Below are positions 1 through 5,007 of a stretch of 5,727 nt of DNA, piece by piece. The position numbers and the translations under genes were made by a program. Below the pieces are notes generated by a model, which was not told the origin of the DNA, ran no database searches, and saw nothing but the letters and a program-made list of their open reading frames with translations. The first letter of the stretch is position 1; every line of letters starts with the position of its first letter. Source of the DNA: Spirochaeta sp. Its GTDB lineage: Bacteria > Spirochaetota > Spirochaetia > UBA9216. The stretch is taken from positions 1 through 5,727 of the forward strand of contig DMKD01000232.1 in assembly GCA_003454605.1 (NCBI GenBank), given 5' to 3'.

Positions 1-638
1 TCACCGTCATTGAGATTTAGCCCTATGCCGAGAGCAACAGAGCTGACTCTATCACGGCTTCCCTGGAACTCGGCCAGCAGACCGCCTATCTTTCTGCCTC
101 CGCAGTCAATTCCGCCGGGCCAGTCGATCACGACATCAAGGCTGTAACGAACCCTCAGAAGTTTTACCGCTGCGGCTGTCATCACGACGGTGTAGAGCCC
201 TAGATAGAATGCCGGGAAAGGCCTCATTCGTATTCTTGTCAGATACAGTCCTCCGTCGGGTGAACTCCAGCTGCCGCCGTTTTTATTCTGCCCCTTTGTC
301 TGGCTTCCGGCAATTATAGTCGTACCGTCACGGCAGCCTGAATCTATCAGCAGTGAGGCTTTATGCATAGTAGAATCGAGTTCATCGTGGTATTCAATCA
401 GTTCTGATGCTGCGCCCATCTCCCAGGGCACGGGTTTATCGGTCGATGATATCAGGCGATAACCTGTGTGGGTTGATTCTATGAGGTATCCCTTATCTTT
501 CAACCCCGAGATAGTTTTCCAGACTGCCACCCGAGATACCCCCAGGGCGGCGGCAAGCTGCTCTCCCGATACCGGAACCTGGGAATCATGAAGGATGTCG
601 AGAATAAGTTTTATCTTTGCAGTCTTATTGTTAACCAT
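1..638 (-). CDS. birA: BirA-family biotin repressor/biotin-protein ligase, 3' end missing
   Basis: I translated 212 uninterrupted residues from the ATG at 638-636; the gene runs off the left edge. An in-frame TAG lies directly before the ATG, so the start cannot be further upstream. Residues about 24-47 form a winged helix-turn-helix (SGEQLAAALGVSRVAVWK), followed by the wing GYLIESTHTGYRL. The ligase domain follows, with DST at 88-90, SPDGGLYLT at 126-134 and GIGLNLN at 204-210. In known BirA proteins this domain makes biotinyl-AMP and transfers biotin to carboxylase carrier proteins, while the N-terminus represses biotin genes. Two hallmark motifs are altered: GRGRxGR reads GQNKNGG (116-122) and KWPND reads DWPGG (172-176). 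The family call is firm. Ligase activity is doubtful, so it may act only as a biotin-responsive regulator. It lies 55 bp downstream of mobB but has its own promoter. Confidence 0.85.
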   Translation of the reverse strand, partial: MVNNKTAKIKLILDILHDSQVPVSGEQLAAALGVSRVAVWKTISGLKDKGYLIESTHTGYRLISSTDKPVPWEMGAASELIEYHDELDSTMHKASLLIDSGCRDGTTIIAGSQTKGQNKNGGSWSSPDGGLYLTRIRMRPFPAFYLGLYTVVMTAAAVKLLRVRYSLDVVIDWPGGIDCGGRKIGGLLAEFQGSRDRVSSVALGIGLNLNDG

Positions 639-659
639 CTATGGTTGGCAGGTTAACGA
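628..659 (-). promoter_or_regulatory. BirA-type operator overlapping the birA start codon
   Basis: The + strand reads TTGTTAACC (628-636), a 14-base spacer, then GGTTAACGA (651-659). The arms are complementary at 8 of 9 positions. This matches the known BirA operator form (TTGTwAACC, spacer of about 14-16, GGTTwACAA). One arm covers codons 1-4 of birA and the other overlaps its predicted -10 box, so binding should block birA transcription. A smaller perfect inverted repeat, AACCAT-CT-ATGGTT (633-646), is nested inside. Autoregulation is inferred from position. Confidence 0.8.
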
Positions 660-678
660 AGGGTATGCTTCTTGTCAA
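650..678 (-). promoter_or_regulatory. birA promoter
   Basis: On the minus strand a consensus -35 TTGACA (678-673) is followed by a 17-base spacer and a -10 TAACCT (655-650), which keeps the key T, A and final T. The predicted transcription start is near 643, only about five bases before the ATG, so there is no room for a Shine-Dalgarno and none is seen. The -10 lies within one arm of the BirA-type operator. Confidence 0.65.
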
Positions 679-693
679 GAGAGAAGGCAATTC

Positions 694-1215
694 TTATCGG
701 TTGCAGATTATATCCGCTGCTGATGTGATGTCATCACGATGTACAAATGATACCCTATGCTCAGTGCAAAGTTCGCGGCGCAGAACCTTTGCAAGCTGTT
801 CATCAGAATAGATAATAAGCTCAGCATCGGAAGCCGGGTTTTTCATCTCTGCAGAACTGCTGATGTCCCCTGTCAACTCAACCCTGAGCGCGTCATCTGC
901 CTTGAAGCCTTCGGCAATAATGATTTCTGCTTCTGGAAAGAGGCTGTAAAGACCATTTCCATCTTCGAGGCGGTTCCGATAGAAGACTGTCATTGAGTTT
1001 CCTGCGTTCAGGCAGACAGCATCCGCACCGGCTTTGAAATAGCGCTCGCTGTCGCTTCCGGGCTTATCGGTCTGAAGATTCTGGTGAGCATTCTTCGCGG
1101 CGGCTGTTTTTATACCCCTGCTAAGAAGCTCAGCTATCAGTTTTTCGCAGAAGGTTGTTTTTCCGCTTCCCGACCAGCCTGTAACAGATACAATCAAAGG
1201 GTGTTTTTTTTCCAT
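694..1215 (-). CDS. mobB: MobB, molybdopterin-guanine dinucleotide biosynthesis adaptor protein
   Basis: This 173-residue protein has the usual MobB length and layout. The Walker A P-loop GWSGSGKTT is at 13-21, a DKPGSDSERYFKAGADAV block follows at 50-67, and AEGFK (101-105) corresponds to the family VEGFK motif. MobB is a GTP-binding helper of MobA in attaching GMP to molybdopterin in the cytoplasm, making the cofactor of DMSO-reductase-family enzymes. The usual KHxHH motif reads KNAHQ (41-45), so two of the three histidines are replaced. The ATG is chosen because a TATAAT box ends five bases upstream and no Shine-Dalgarno is present, which suggests a leaderless mRNA. It is divergent from the THEP1-type NTPase with 21 bp between start codons; birA follows on the same strand after 55 bp. 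No partner mob or moa gene is visible. Confidence 0.88.
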   Translation of the reverse strand: MEKKHPLIVSVTGWSGSGKTTFCEKLIAELLSRGIKTAAAKNAHQNLQTDKPGSDSERYFKAGADAVCLNAGNSMTVFYRNRLEDGNGLYSLFPEAEIIIAEGFKADDALRVELTGDISSSAEMKNPASDAELIIYSDEQLAKVLRRELCTEHRVSFVHRDDITSAADIICNR

Positions 1216-1220
1216 GACTT

Positions 1221-1250
1221 ATTATATTATCAGCTTGTGGCATTAGTAAA
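1221..1250 (-). promoter_or_regulatory. mobB promoter, leaderless type
   Basis: On the minus strand the -10 is a perfect TATAAT (1226-1221), ending five bases before the mobB ATG. The best -35 is TTTACT with an 18-base spacer (1250-1245), or TTACTA with 17. Transcription should begin at about the A of the ATG. The -35 lies within the first codons of the divergent NTPase gene, so the two genes share regulatory DNA. Confidence 0.55.
1225..1230 (+). promoter_or_regulatory. Putative -10 box of the THEP1-type NTPase gene
   Basis: TATTAT (one base off TATAAT) ends six bases before the GTG start at 1237 and overlaps the mobB -10 (1221-1226) by two bases. No good -35 is seen 16-18 bases upstream. 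It is supported mainly by its spacing to the start codon and by the absence of a Shine-Dalgarno. Confidence 0.4.
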
Positions 1251-1746
1251 GATAATCAGCGGAGAGAAAAACTCGGGTAAGACAAGTCTTGCCTCAAAAC
1301 TTGTGATGGAATACGGCAGCCGCGGGAAAAGAGTCGCCGGTTTTCTTTCTGTCTCGGAAAGTAAGGCCAAGGATAGTTATTTTTTTAAGAATATTGAGAC
1401 GGAGGAGCTGTTCAAGGCTGTAGCTGAGATTCCTCCATCAGGCGATGACGGCTGGAGGCTGTATGATTTCAGCAAGTTCTATTTTTCAGATTCCGCATTT
1501 ACCGCCGCGAATTCAATTCTTGAAAAGGTTATGGATGACAAAGGGGATGATGATTCGAAAAAACCCGGGATTGTTGTTATAGATGAGATTGGGCCGCTCG
1601 AACTATCCGGACGCGGCTTTCTATACTCTGTTCAGCGGCTGATAAGAGAGTTCAGCGGTACGATCATTATTGTTATCAGAGAGAGTCTCGTGAATGAATT
1701 TATCAATCGTTTGGGACTGATAAATCCGGAGATACTCAAGCCTTGA
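1237..1746 (+). CDS. THEP1/NTPase_1-family nucleoside-triphosphatase
   Basis: From GTG 1237 the protein has 169 residues, close to the usual THEP1 length of about 170-190. Walker A GEKNSGKTS lies at 9-17 and Walker B with the family signature at 112-123 (IVVIDEIGPLEL). The DEIGPLEL string is diagnostic for the THEP1 (NTPase_1) family, whose members hydrolyse several NTPs in vitro; the cellular role is unknown. An acidic, charged linker (DDKGDDDSKK, about 100-109) precedes the Walker B strand. The frame stays open upstream to an ATG at 1084, but that stretch lies antisense inside mobB and would add about 51 unrelated residues before a P-loop that is normally N-terminal. GTG 1237 is therefore preferred, although it has no Shine-Dalgarno. 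The divergent mobB neighbour suggests, but does not prove, a link to molybdenum metabolism. Confidence 0.82.
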   Translation: MALVKIISGEKNSGKTSLASKLVMEYGSRGKRVAGFLSVSESKAKDSYFFKNIETEELFKAVAEIPPSGDDGWRLYDFSKFYFSDSAFTAANSILEKVMDDKGDDDSKKPGIVVIDEIGPLELSGRGFLYSVQRLIREFSGTIIIVIRESLVNEFINRLGLINPEILKP

Positions 1747-1989
1747 TCAGGCCCAGTAATTTGCCTTGCGCTTACTGACCTTCATTCTGAATATGCATCC
1801 TGCTATTGAGCAGGCCATTTTCAGCTCTGTCTGAGGATCCTTAGATGAAGTTATCATCACAACTCCGGAATTCATTTTAACAGCGACGTCTGTTATTCTC
1901 GTATTACTAAGCAGTGCTTTTCTAAGCATCTCTGCGCTTTCGGGGGTGATATTGTCTACCAAATAGGTGTAGGAGGTGTTTCTAGCCAT
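1747..1989 (-). CDS. Small protein with HMA-like fold lacking the metal-binding cysteines
   Basis: This 80-residue protein is not one I can name. Its pattern fits a beta-alpha-beta-beta-alpha-beta ferredoxin-like fold: strand 7-12, helix 15-28, strands 32-39 and 42-49, helix 52-64, strand 66-71. The layout resembles heavy-metal-associated domains, but where these carry MxCxxC this protein has ITPESA (14-19), so the copper-binding cysteines are absent. Two other cysteines (C60, C65) lie in helix 2. The C-terminus is basic (KVSKRK). The function is unknown; a non-metal ligand or a regulatory role is possible. A near-consensus promoter directly abuts the ATG, which supports expression and this start. 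Its stop codon abuts the NTPase stop head-on. Confidence 0.7.
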   Translation of the reverse strand: MARNTSYTYLVDNITPESAEMLRKALLSNTRITDVAVKMNSGVVMITSSKDPQTELKMACSIAGCIFRMKVSKRKANYWA

Positions 1990-1994
1990 ACCCT

Positions 1995-2023
1995 ATAATA
2001 GTGAAAAGTAGAAATCTTGTCAA
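1995..2023 (-). promoter_or_regulatory. Strong promoter of the HMA-like gene, leaderless type
   Basis: On the minus strand a perfect -35 TTGACA (2023-2018), a 17-base spacer and a -10 TATTAT (2000-1995, 5 of 6) end five bases before the ATG at 1989. Transcription should start at or next to the A of the ATG. The only purine-rich bases upstream (AGGG) end one base from the ATG, too close to act as a Shine-Dalgarno. Confidence 0.75.
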
Positions 2024-2047
2024 AAAGCAAATTTTATTATTATTAGA

Positions 2048-2076
2048 TTGAAATATTTGACTTTACAGGGTAAATT
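2048..2076 (+). promoter_or_regulatory. Candidate promoter of the lipoprotein genes
   Basis: TTGAAA (2048-2053), a 17-base spacer and TAAATT (2071-2076) give a plausible sigma-70 promoter with an untranslated leader of about 30 bases. An overlapping alternative is TTGACT (2057-2062), 17 bases, GAAAAT (2080-2085). The surrounding AT-rich gap (1990-2112) also holds the divergent promoter of the HMA-like gene. I cannot decide between the two candidates by eye. Confidence 0.45.
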
Positions 2077-2100
2077 TAAGAAAATCAGAATAAAAAAGAC

Positions 2101-2105
2101 AGGAG
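2101..2105 (+). promoter_or_regulatory. Ribosome binding site deciding the start at 2113
   Basis: AGGAG ends one base before an ATG at 2107 but seven bases before a second in-frame ATG at 2113. The seven-base spacing makes 2113 the likely start. Confidence 0.8.
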
Positions 2106-2112
2106 TATGAAA

Positions 2113-2658
2113 ATGAAAAGGTTAGTTCTAACAGCACTTGTTATTGTATCAGTTTTACTAGTTTTCTCTTGCGGCTCAGGGAAGGTTTCCGGAGTACCCG
2201 ATTTTGTCCTTAACCCCCCGATGGCAGACGATGTAATCTATGGTGTAGGTTATGGAAATCAGTCAAAATTGGCTCTTTCCAAGACTGTTGCCGAGACAAA
2301 CGCACGTGCCGACATTGCCAGACAGATTGAGACAACAATACAGGCTTCAGTTACCGATTATGCACAGGAAGCCGGTGTTGATGACAGCACTCAGTTAATC
2401 AGTTTTGTTGAATCAGTGACTAGAGAAATTACCGATACCAAATTGAGCGGCGCCAAACCGGTTAAGTTCGAGCAGGATAATGACGGCGGTATCTGGGTTC
2501 TCATGCAGCTTGACAAGGCTGAAATGGTTGCCGCAGCGGAAGAAGCATTCGTACGAAACGAAGATGCAGCTTTTGCAGAGTTTAAAGCAGCTTCGGCGCT
2601 TGAGAAACTAGACTATCAGCTTAATAACAATCCTACAGTTTCAGAACCTGTAAGATAA
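2113..2658 (+). CDS. LPP20-family lipoprotein, short form
   Basis: From ATG 2113 the product has 181 residues. It begins with a basic end and a hydrophobic stretch (4-18), then a lipobox V-F-S-C with the lipidated cysteine at 20. Phenylalanine at -2 is unusual for enterobacteria but tolerated in spirochaetes. After a short flexible linker comes an LPP20-type domain: PDFVLNPP (29-36), IYGVGYG (42-48), an alanine-rich helix with ARADIARQIE (64-73), and GGIWVLMQLDKAEM (125-138). The C-terminal part looks helical (139-170). Proteins of this type are membrane-anchored lipoproteins facing the periplasm or outside; no biochemical role is established that I can assign. The next gene encodes a longer lipoprotein with the same domain. 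A hairpin terminator follows 20 bp after the stop. Confidence 0.85.
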   Translation: MKRLVLTALVIVSVLLVFSCGSGKVSGVPDFVLNPPMADDVIYGVGYGNQSKLALSKTVAETNARADIARQIETTIQASVTDYAQEAGVDDSTQLISFVESVTREITDTKLSGAKPVKFEQDNDGGIWVLMQLDKAEMVAAAEEAFVRNEDAAFAEFKAASALEKLDYQLNNNPTVSEPVR

Positions 2659-2678
2659 GTAAATTTCGATGTAAAACC

Positions 2679-2716
2679 AAAGCTGATCAGAACTCTGATC
2701 AGCTTTATTATTTTTT
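2679..2716 (+). terminator. Intrinsic terminator or attenuator between the lipoprotein genes
   Basis: A perfect 12-bp inverted repeat, AAAGCTGATCAG (2679-2690) and CTGATCAGCTTT (2695-2706), encloses an AACT loop and is followed by ATTATTTTTT. It ends just before the next gene's ribosome binding site, so it should stop or reduce transcription into that gene. Confidence 0.85.
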
Positions 2717-2728
2717 CACGGGGGAATT

Positions 2729-4093
2729 ATGTTAAAAAGAAAACATCATGGAATGAGTCTTGTATTATTAGCGACGGCTGCAGCCGCCGTTTTGCTGTTA
2801 TTGGGGGCATGTTCCTCCACACCCGATAAGCCGGACTGGATGATTAATTTTCCAATAGATAATGCTTATTATATTGGTATTGCAGGTTCAAGCACAGGTG
2901 ATCAGGCTGATGACAATGAAATAGCGAAACAGCGAGCTATGTCGACGCTTGCCGCAGAAATATCAGCTGAAATTATCAGCGAGATAAACATCCGAACTTC
3001 TGAAGATAACAAAGGCAATGCGGAACAGGCGGTAGAGGAAGCAATTTCACAGCATGTAGCTCAGAATCTTAAGGCCGTCGAAACAGTCGATGGATTTTAT
3101 TCCCCCGAAGACGGATACTGGTATTATCTGAGACTGAATAAAGCCGAATGGATGGCCATTCAGAAACGGGAGATGGCTGATATTGAGCGCAGAGTGAAAA
3201 ATCTAGTAGAGCCGGTACTCGGAAATCCGGACCGCACAATAGCCGAAATTCTCCCCGTGCTTGTTGATGGCTGGTCGATAGTGAATGAATCAACCTATCC
3301 TGGGATGATTGAAACAACCCTGGCCGGCGAGAACGGCATGCTGATCGATCTCCTTGAAAGACAGATCGCGCTTCATATCGGTTCTCTTTCAATCAATATA
3401 ATCAATGAAGAAATTGCCGCGGAAGCGGGCAGGCCGGTAACTCTGCAGTTTTCTGTTAGATCCTCGAAGGAAAATAAACCCGGTCAGCTTCAGATTGACC
3501 TTGTTGATCGCAACAGCAGCGGTCTTTTTGTCAGCTGTACAACACCAACAAGTGGGAAGTACAATGACAGTATCGACCTTTCCGGACTCAATCCGGGGAA
3601 GAACTATGTCACCGCCGTACTCAATACCGATGTATTGGGATATGAAGGAAAGGCTGTGCAGCTTAATCCTCCTAAATCAGATTTCATGATCGACCTTCAG
3701 AAGATTAAAACCGGTCTCATGCTTGATTACACCGGGGATCTTGAAGAGCTTGAAAACAGGACCGGGATCTACGGAACTGTAAAGGCCATGCTGTCCGACA
3801 GTCTTCCGGTAAAGATAGAGAGCAGCGGTGATTATACTTTTGGAATAGATTTCAAACTGAATTACCGGGATGCGCCTCCGAACGATTTCGGTTTTACTAT
3901 TATCTATATAAAGGCAAATATCTCGATTCTCCGCAACGGAGCTAGTGTCTATACCTATGAAACCGAAGAATATAAGGGCGCAGGGCTTAACTGGACCCAG
4001 GCAAACACAAAGGGCCTCGAGAAACTTTTCGAACAGTTCAGTGCCAATGGAGAATTCTCTGATGAGGCGGGAAAGGCTTTCACCATAGACTAA
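2729..4093 (+). CDS. LPP20-domain lipoprotein, long form with C-terminal extension
   Basis: This 454-residue protein has a basic N-terminus, a hydrophobic segment (11-25) and a canonical lipobox L-G-A-C with cysteine at 28. The N-terminal domain parallels the preceding gene: PDWMINFP (35-42), YYIGIAG (47-53), an alanine-rich helix from A66 to about 85, then GYWYYLRLNKAEW (129-141). About 300 further residues follow that the short protein lacks. They look strand-rich and extracytoplasmic, with no membrane segment, and I do not recognise a named family in them. Such proteins may act in the cell envelope, but the function is unknown. The start is set by GGGGGA ending three bases before the ATG. 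Only 22 bp separate the ATG from the upstream hairpin, with no clear promoter between, so expression probably depends on read-through or on a promoter inside the previous gene. Confidence 0.85.
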   Translation: MLKRKHHGMSLVLLATAAAAVLLLLGACSSTPDKPDWMINFPIDNAYYIGIAGSSTGDQADDNEIAKQRAMSTLAAEISAEIISEINIRTSEDNKGNAEQAVEEAISQHVAQNLKAVETVDGFYSPEDGYWYYLRLNKAEWMAIQKREMADIERRVKNLVEPVLGNPDRTIAEILPVLVDGWSIVNESTYPGMIETTLAGENGMLIDLLERQIALHIGSLSINIINEEIAAEAGRPVTLQFSVRSSKENKPGQLQIDLVDRNSSGLFVSCTTPTSGKYNDSIDLSGLNPGKNYVTAVLNTDVLGYEGKAVQLNPPKSDFMIDLQKIKTGLMLDYTGDLEELENRTGIYGTVKAMLSDSLPVKIESSGDYTFGIDFKLNYRDAPPNDFGFTIIYIKANISILRNGASVYTYETEEYKGAGLNWTQANTKGLEKLFEQFSANGEFSDEAGKAFTID

Positions 4094-4114
4094 AAAATAT
4101 TAACTCCATCATTG

Positions 4115-4152
4115 GTCCGGTATCGCCATTTGAGTGATTCCGGACTTTTTTT
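4115..4152 (+). terminator. Intrinsic terminator after the long lipoprotein gene
   Basis: GTCCGGTATC (4115-4124) pairs with GATTCCGGAC (4136-4145) with one T-T mismatch and an 11-base loop. Seven T residues follow (4146-4152). It ends the lipoprotein unit 22 bp after the stop codon. Confidence 0.85.
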
Positions 4153-4181
4153 ATTGTTCCAGAGAAATACAAAATGGGCTC

Positions 4182-4210
4182 TTGAACTCATGCCTGATTT
4201 TATATAGGAT
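4182..4210 (+). promoter_or_regulatory. Candidate promoter of the riboswitch-transporter unit
   Basis: TTGAAC (4182-4187), a 17-base spacer and TAGGAT (4205-4210) each match consensus at 4 of 6. The predicted start, near 4217, falls at the first base of the riboswitch, which supports this weak promoter call. Confidence 0.5.
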
Positions 4211-4216
4211 CACCAT

Positions 4217-4256
4217 CCGGCGGTCGCAGTTACCCGCCTTAACAAAACGACGGAGG
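4217..4256 (+). promoter_or_regulatory. preQ1-I riboswitch ending in the Shine-Dalgarno
   Basis: Stem P1 is GGCGG (4219-4223) with CCGCC (4234-4238). The ten-base loop TCGCAGTTAC (4224-4233) differs at one position from the Thermoanaerobacter tengcongensis preQ1-I aptamer as I remember it, and keeps the final C (4233) that pairs with preQ1. The A-rich tail TTAACAAAAC (4239-4248) matches that aptamer fully. In this class the loop pairs with the tail when ligand is bound, forming an H-type pseudoknot. The tail runs directly into GGAGG (4252-4256), seven bases before the GTG, so ligand binding should hide the ribosome binding site and lower transporter synthesis. The exact pairing near the 3' end is less certain: the reference has AAGG where this has GACGG. 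Confidence 0.92.
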
Positions 4257-4263
4257 CAATAAG

Positions 4264-4947
4264 GTGAATATTCTTCTATGGTTTGTAATGCTTATTATAA
4301 ACTTCGCGGCAATTATGCTCGCATACAGGCTTTGGGGAAAGCTTGGACTCTTCATATGGATACCAATCTCGGTAATAGCAGCTAATATACAGGTTGTGAA
4401 AACAGTTGAAATCTTCGGATTTATCGCGACACTCGGAAACATCGTTTATGCGACATCCTTTCTGGTCACCGATATTCTCAACGAAAATTACGGCAGGAAA
4501 GAGGCTTCAAAGGCTGTAGGGATAGGGTTTTTTGCGCTTATTTCGATGACTGTACTCATGCAGTTTGCTCTGCGTTTTTTACCACATGAGTCGGATTTCG
4601 CTCAAGGCAGCCTACAGACAATTTTTGGAATCCTGCCGCGAATCGCTTTAGGTTCTCTTACAGCCTATGCGCTCTCACAGCTGCACGATGTATGGTCTTA
4701 TAACCGGCTTAAAGTACGCCGCCCCGGCAGAAAGTTCATATGGCTGCGGAACAATGTATCAACGATGATCAGTCAGCTGATAGACAGCATAGTTTTTACG
4801 CTCATTGCCTTTGCCGGAGTGTTTGAGTTTGCCGTGCTGATTGAAATTCTGCTGACCACCTATCTGTTTAAATGGATAGTGGCGGCTGCAGATACCCCCT
4901 TCATCTATCTGGCCCGCAGCTGGAAAGATAAAGGCCTGGTTGAGTAG
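4264..4947 (+). CDS. yhhQ: VUT/YhhQ-family queuosine precursor transporter
   Basis: This 227-residue integral membrane protein of the VUT family (DUF165, YhhQ type) has about six hydrophobic segments: roughly 2-22, 27-46, 50-70, 84-105, 116-140 and one or two between 165 and 215. The signature GNIVYATSFLVTDILNENYG (58-77) is characteristic, as are the RNNVSTMISQLIDS stretch (162-175) and the late acidic D210 in AADTP. Family members import queuosine precursors (preQ0, preQ1 or queuine) across the inner membrane for tRNA modification. The upstream preQ1-I riboswitch independently supports this substrate. The GTG start is chosen because GGAGG lies seven bases upstream. Which precursor is transported cannot be read from sequence; riboswitch control favours preQ1 or preQ0. 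It stands alone between two terminators, with no que gene in view. Confidence 0.93.
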   Translation: MNILLWFVMLIINFAAIMLAYRLWGKLGLFIWIPISVIAANIQVVKTVEIFGFIATLGNIVYATSFLVTDILNENYGRKEASKAVGIGFFALISMTVLMQFALRFLPHESDFAQGSLQTIFGILPRIALGSLTAYALSQLHDVWSYNRLKVRRPGRKFIWLRNNVSTMISQLIDSIVFTLIAFAGVFEFAVLIEILLTTYLFKWIVAAADTPFIYLARSWKDKGLVE

Positions 4948-4952
4948 ATCGC

Positions 4953-4990
4953 AAAAAGCCCCGACAAAATCTGTCGGAGCTCTGTTTTTT
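4953..4990 (+). terminator. Terminator, probably bidirectional, between yhhQ and the enoyl reductase gene
   Basis: AGC-C-CCGACA (4957-4966) pairs with TGTCGG-A-GCT (4972-4981) around a five-base loop and one mismatch. The + strand side ends in CTGTTTTTT. The five A residues at 4953-4957 give a U-run for minus-strand transcripts, so the same hairpin can serve the convergent gene. Confidence 0.85.
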
Positions 4991-5007
4991 GATCTGATAT
5001 ACAGTTG

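Noticed and set aside
639..693. Terminator between mobB and birA
   Set aside because: No hairpin followed by a T-run is visible; the inverted repeat there has the spacing and sequence of an operator, not a terminator.
757..996. Plus-strand open frame of 79 codons
   Set aside because: It lies wholly antisense inside mobB, has no ribosome binding site and no recognisable domain.
1084..1236. Upstream extension of the NTPase to an ATG at 1084
   Set aside because: It is antisense to the 5' part of mobB, codes for no family-like sequence, and would bury a normally N-terminal P-loop.
1994..1999. Perfect TATAAT on the plus strand
   Set aside because: No -35 lies 16-18 bases upstream; it is the reverse face of the minus-strand promoter core, and the downstream plus gene has better placed candidates.
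2107..2112. ATG 2107 as start of the short lipoprotein
   Set aside because: The AGGAG would be only one base away; the in-frame ATG at 2113 has seven-base spacing.
3069..3392. Minus-strand open frame of 107 codons
   Set aside because: It is antisense within the long lipoprotein gene, with arginine- and serine-rich shadow composition and no start signals.
3495..3689. Plus-strand open frame of 64 codons
   Set aside because: It is an out-of-frame shadow inside the long lipoprotein gene.
4239..4442. Minus-strand open frame of 67 codons
   Set aside because: It overlaps the riboswitch and the first membrane segments of yhhQ in antisense; its hydrophobicity mirrors the real gene.
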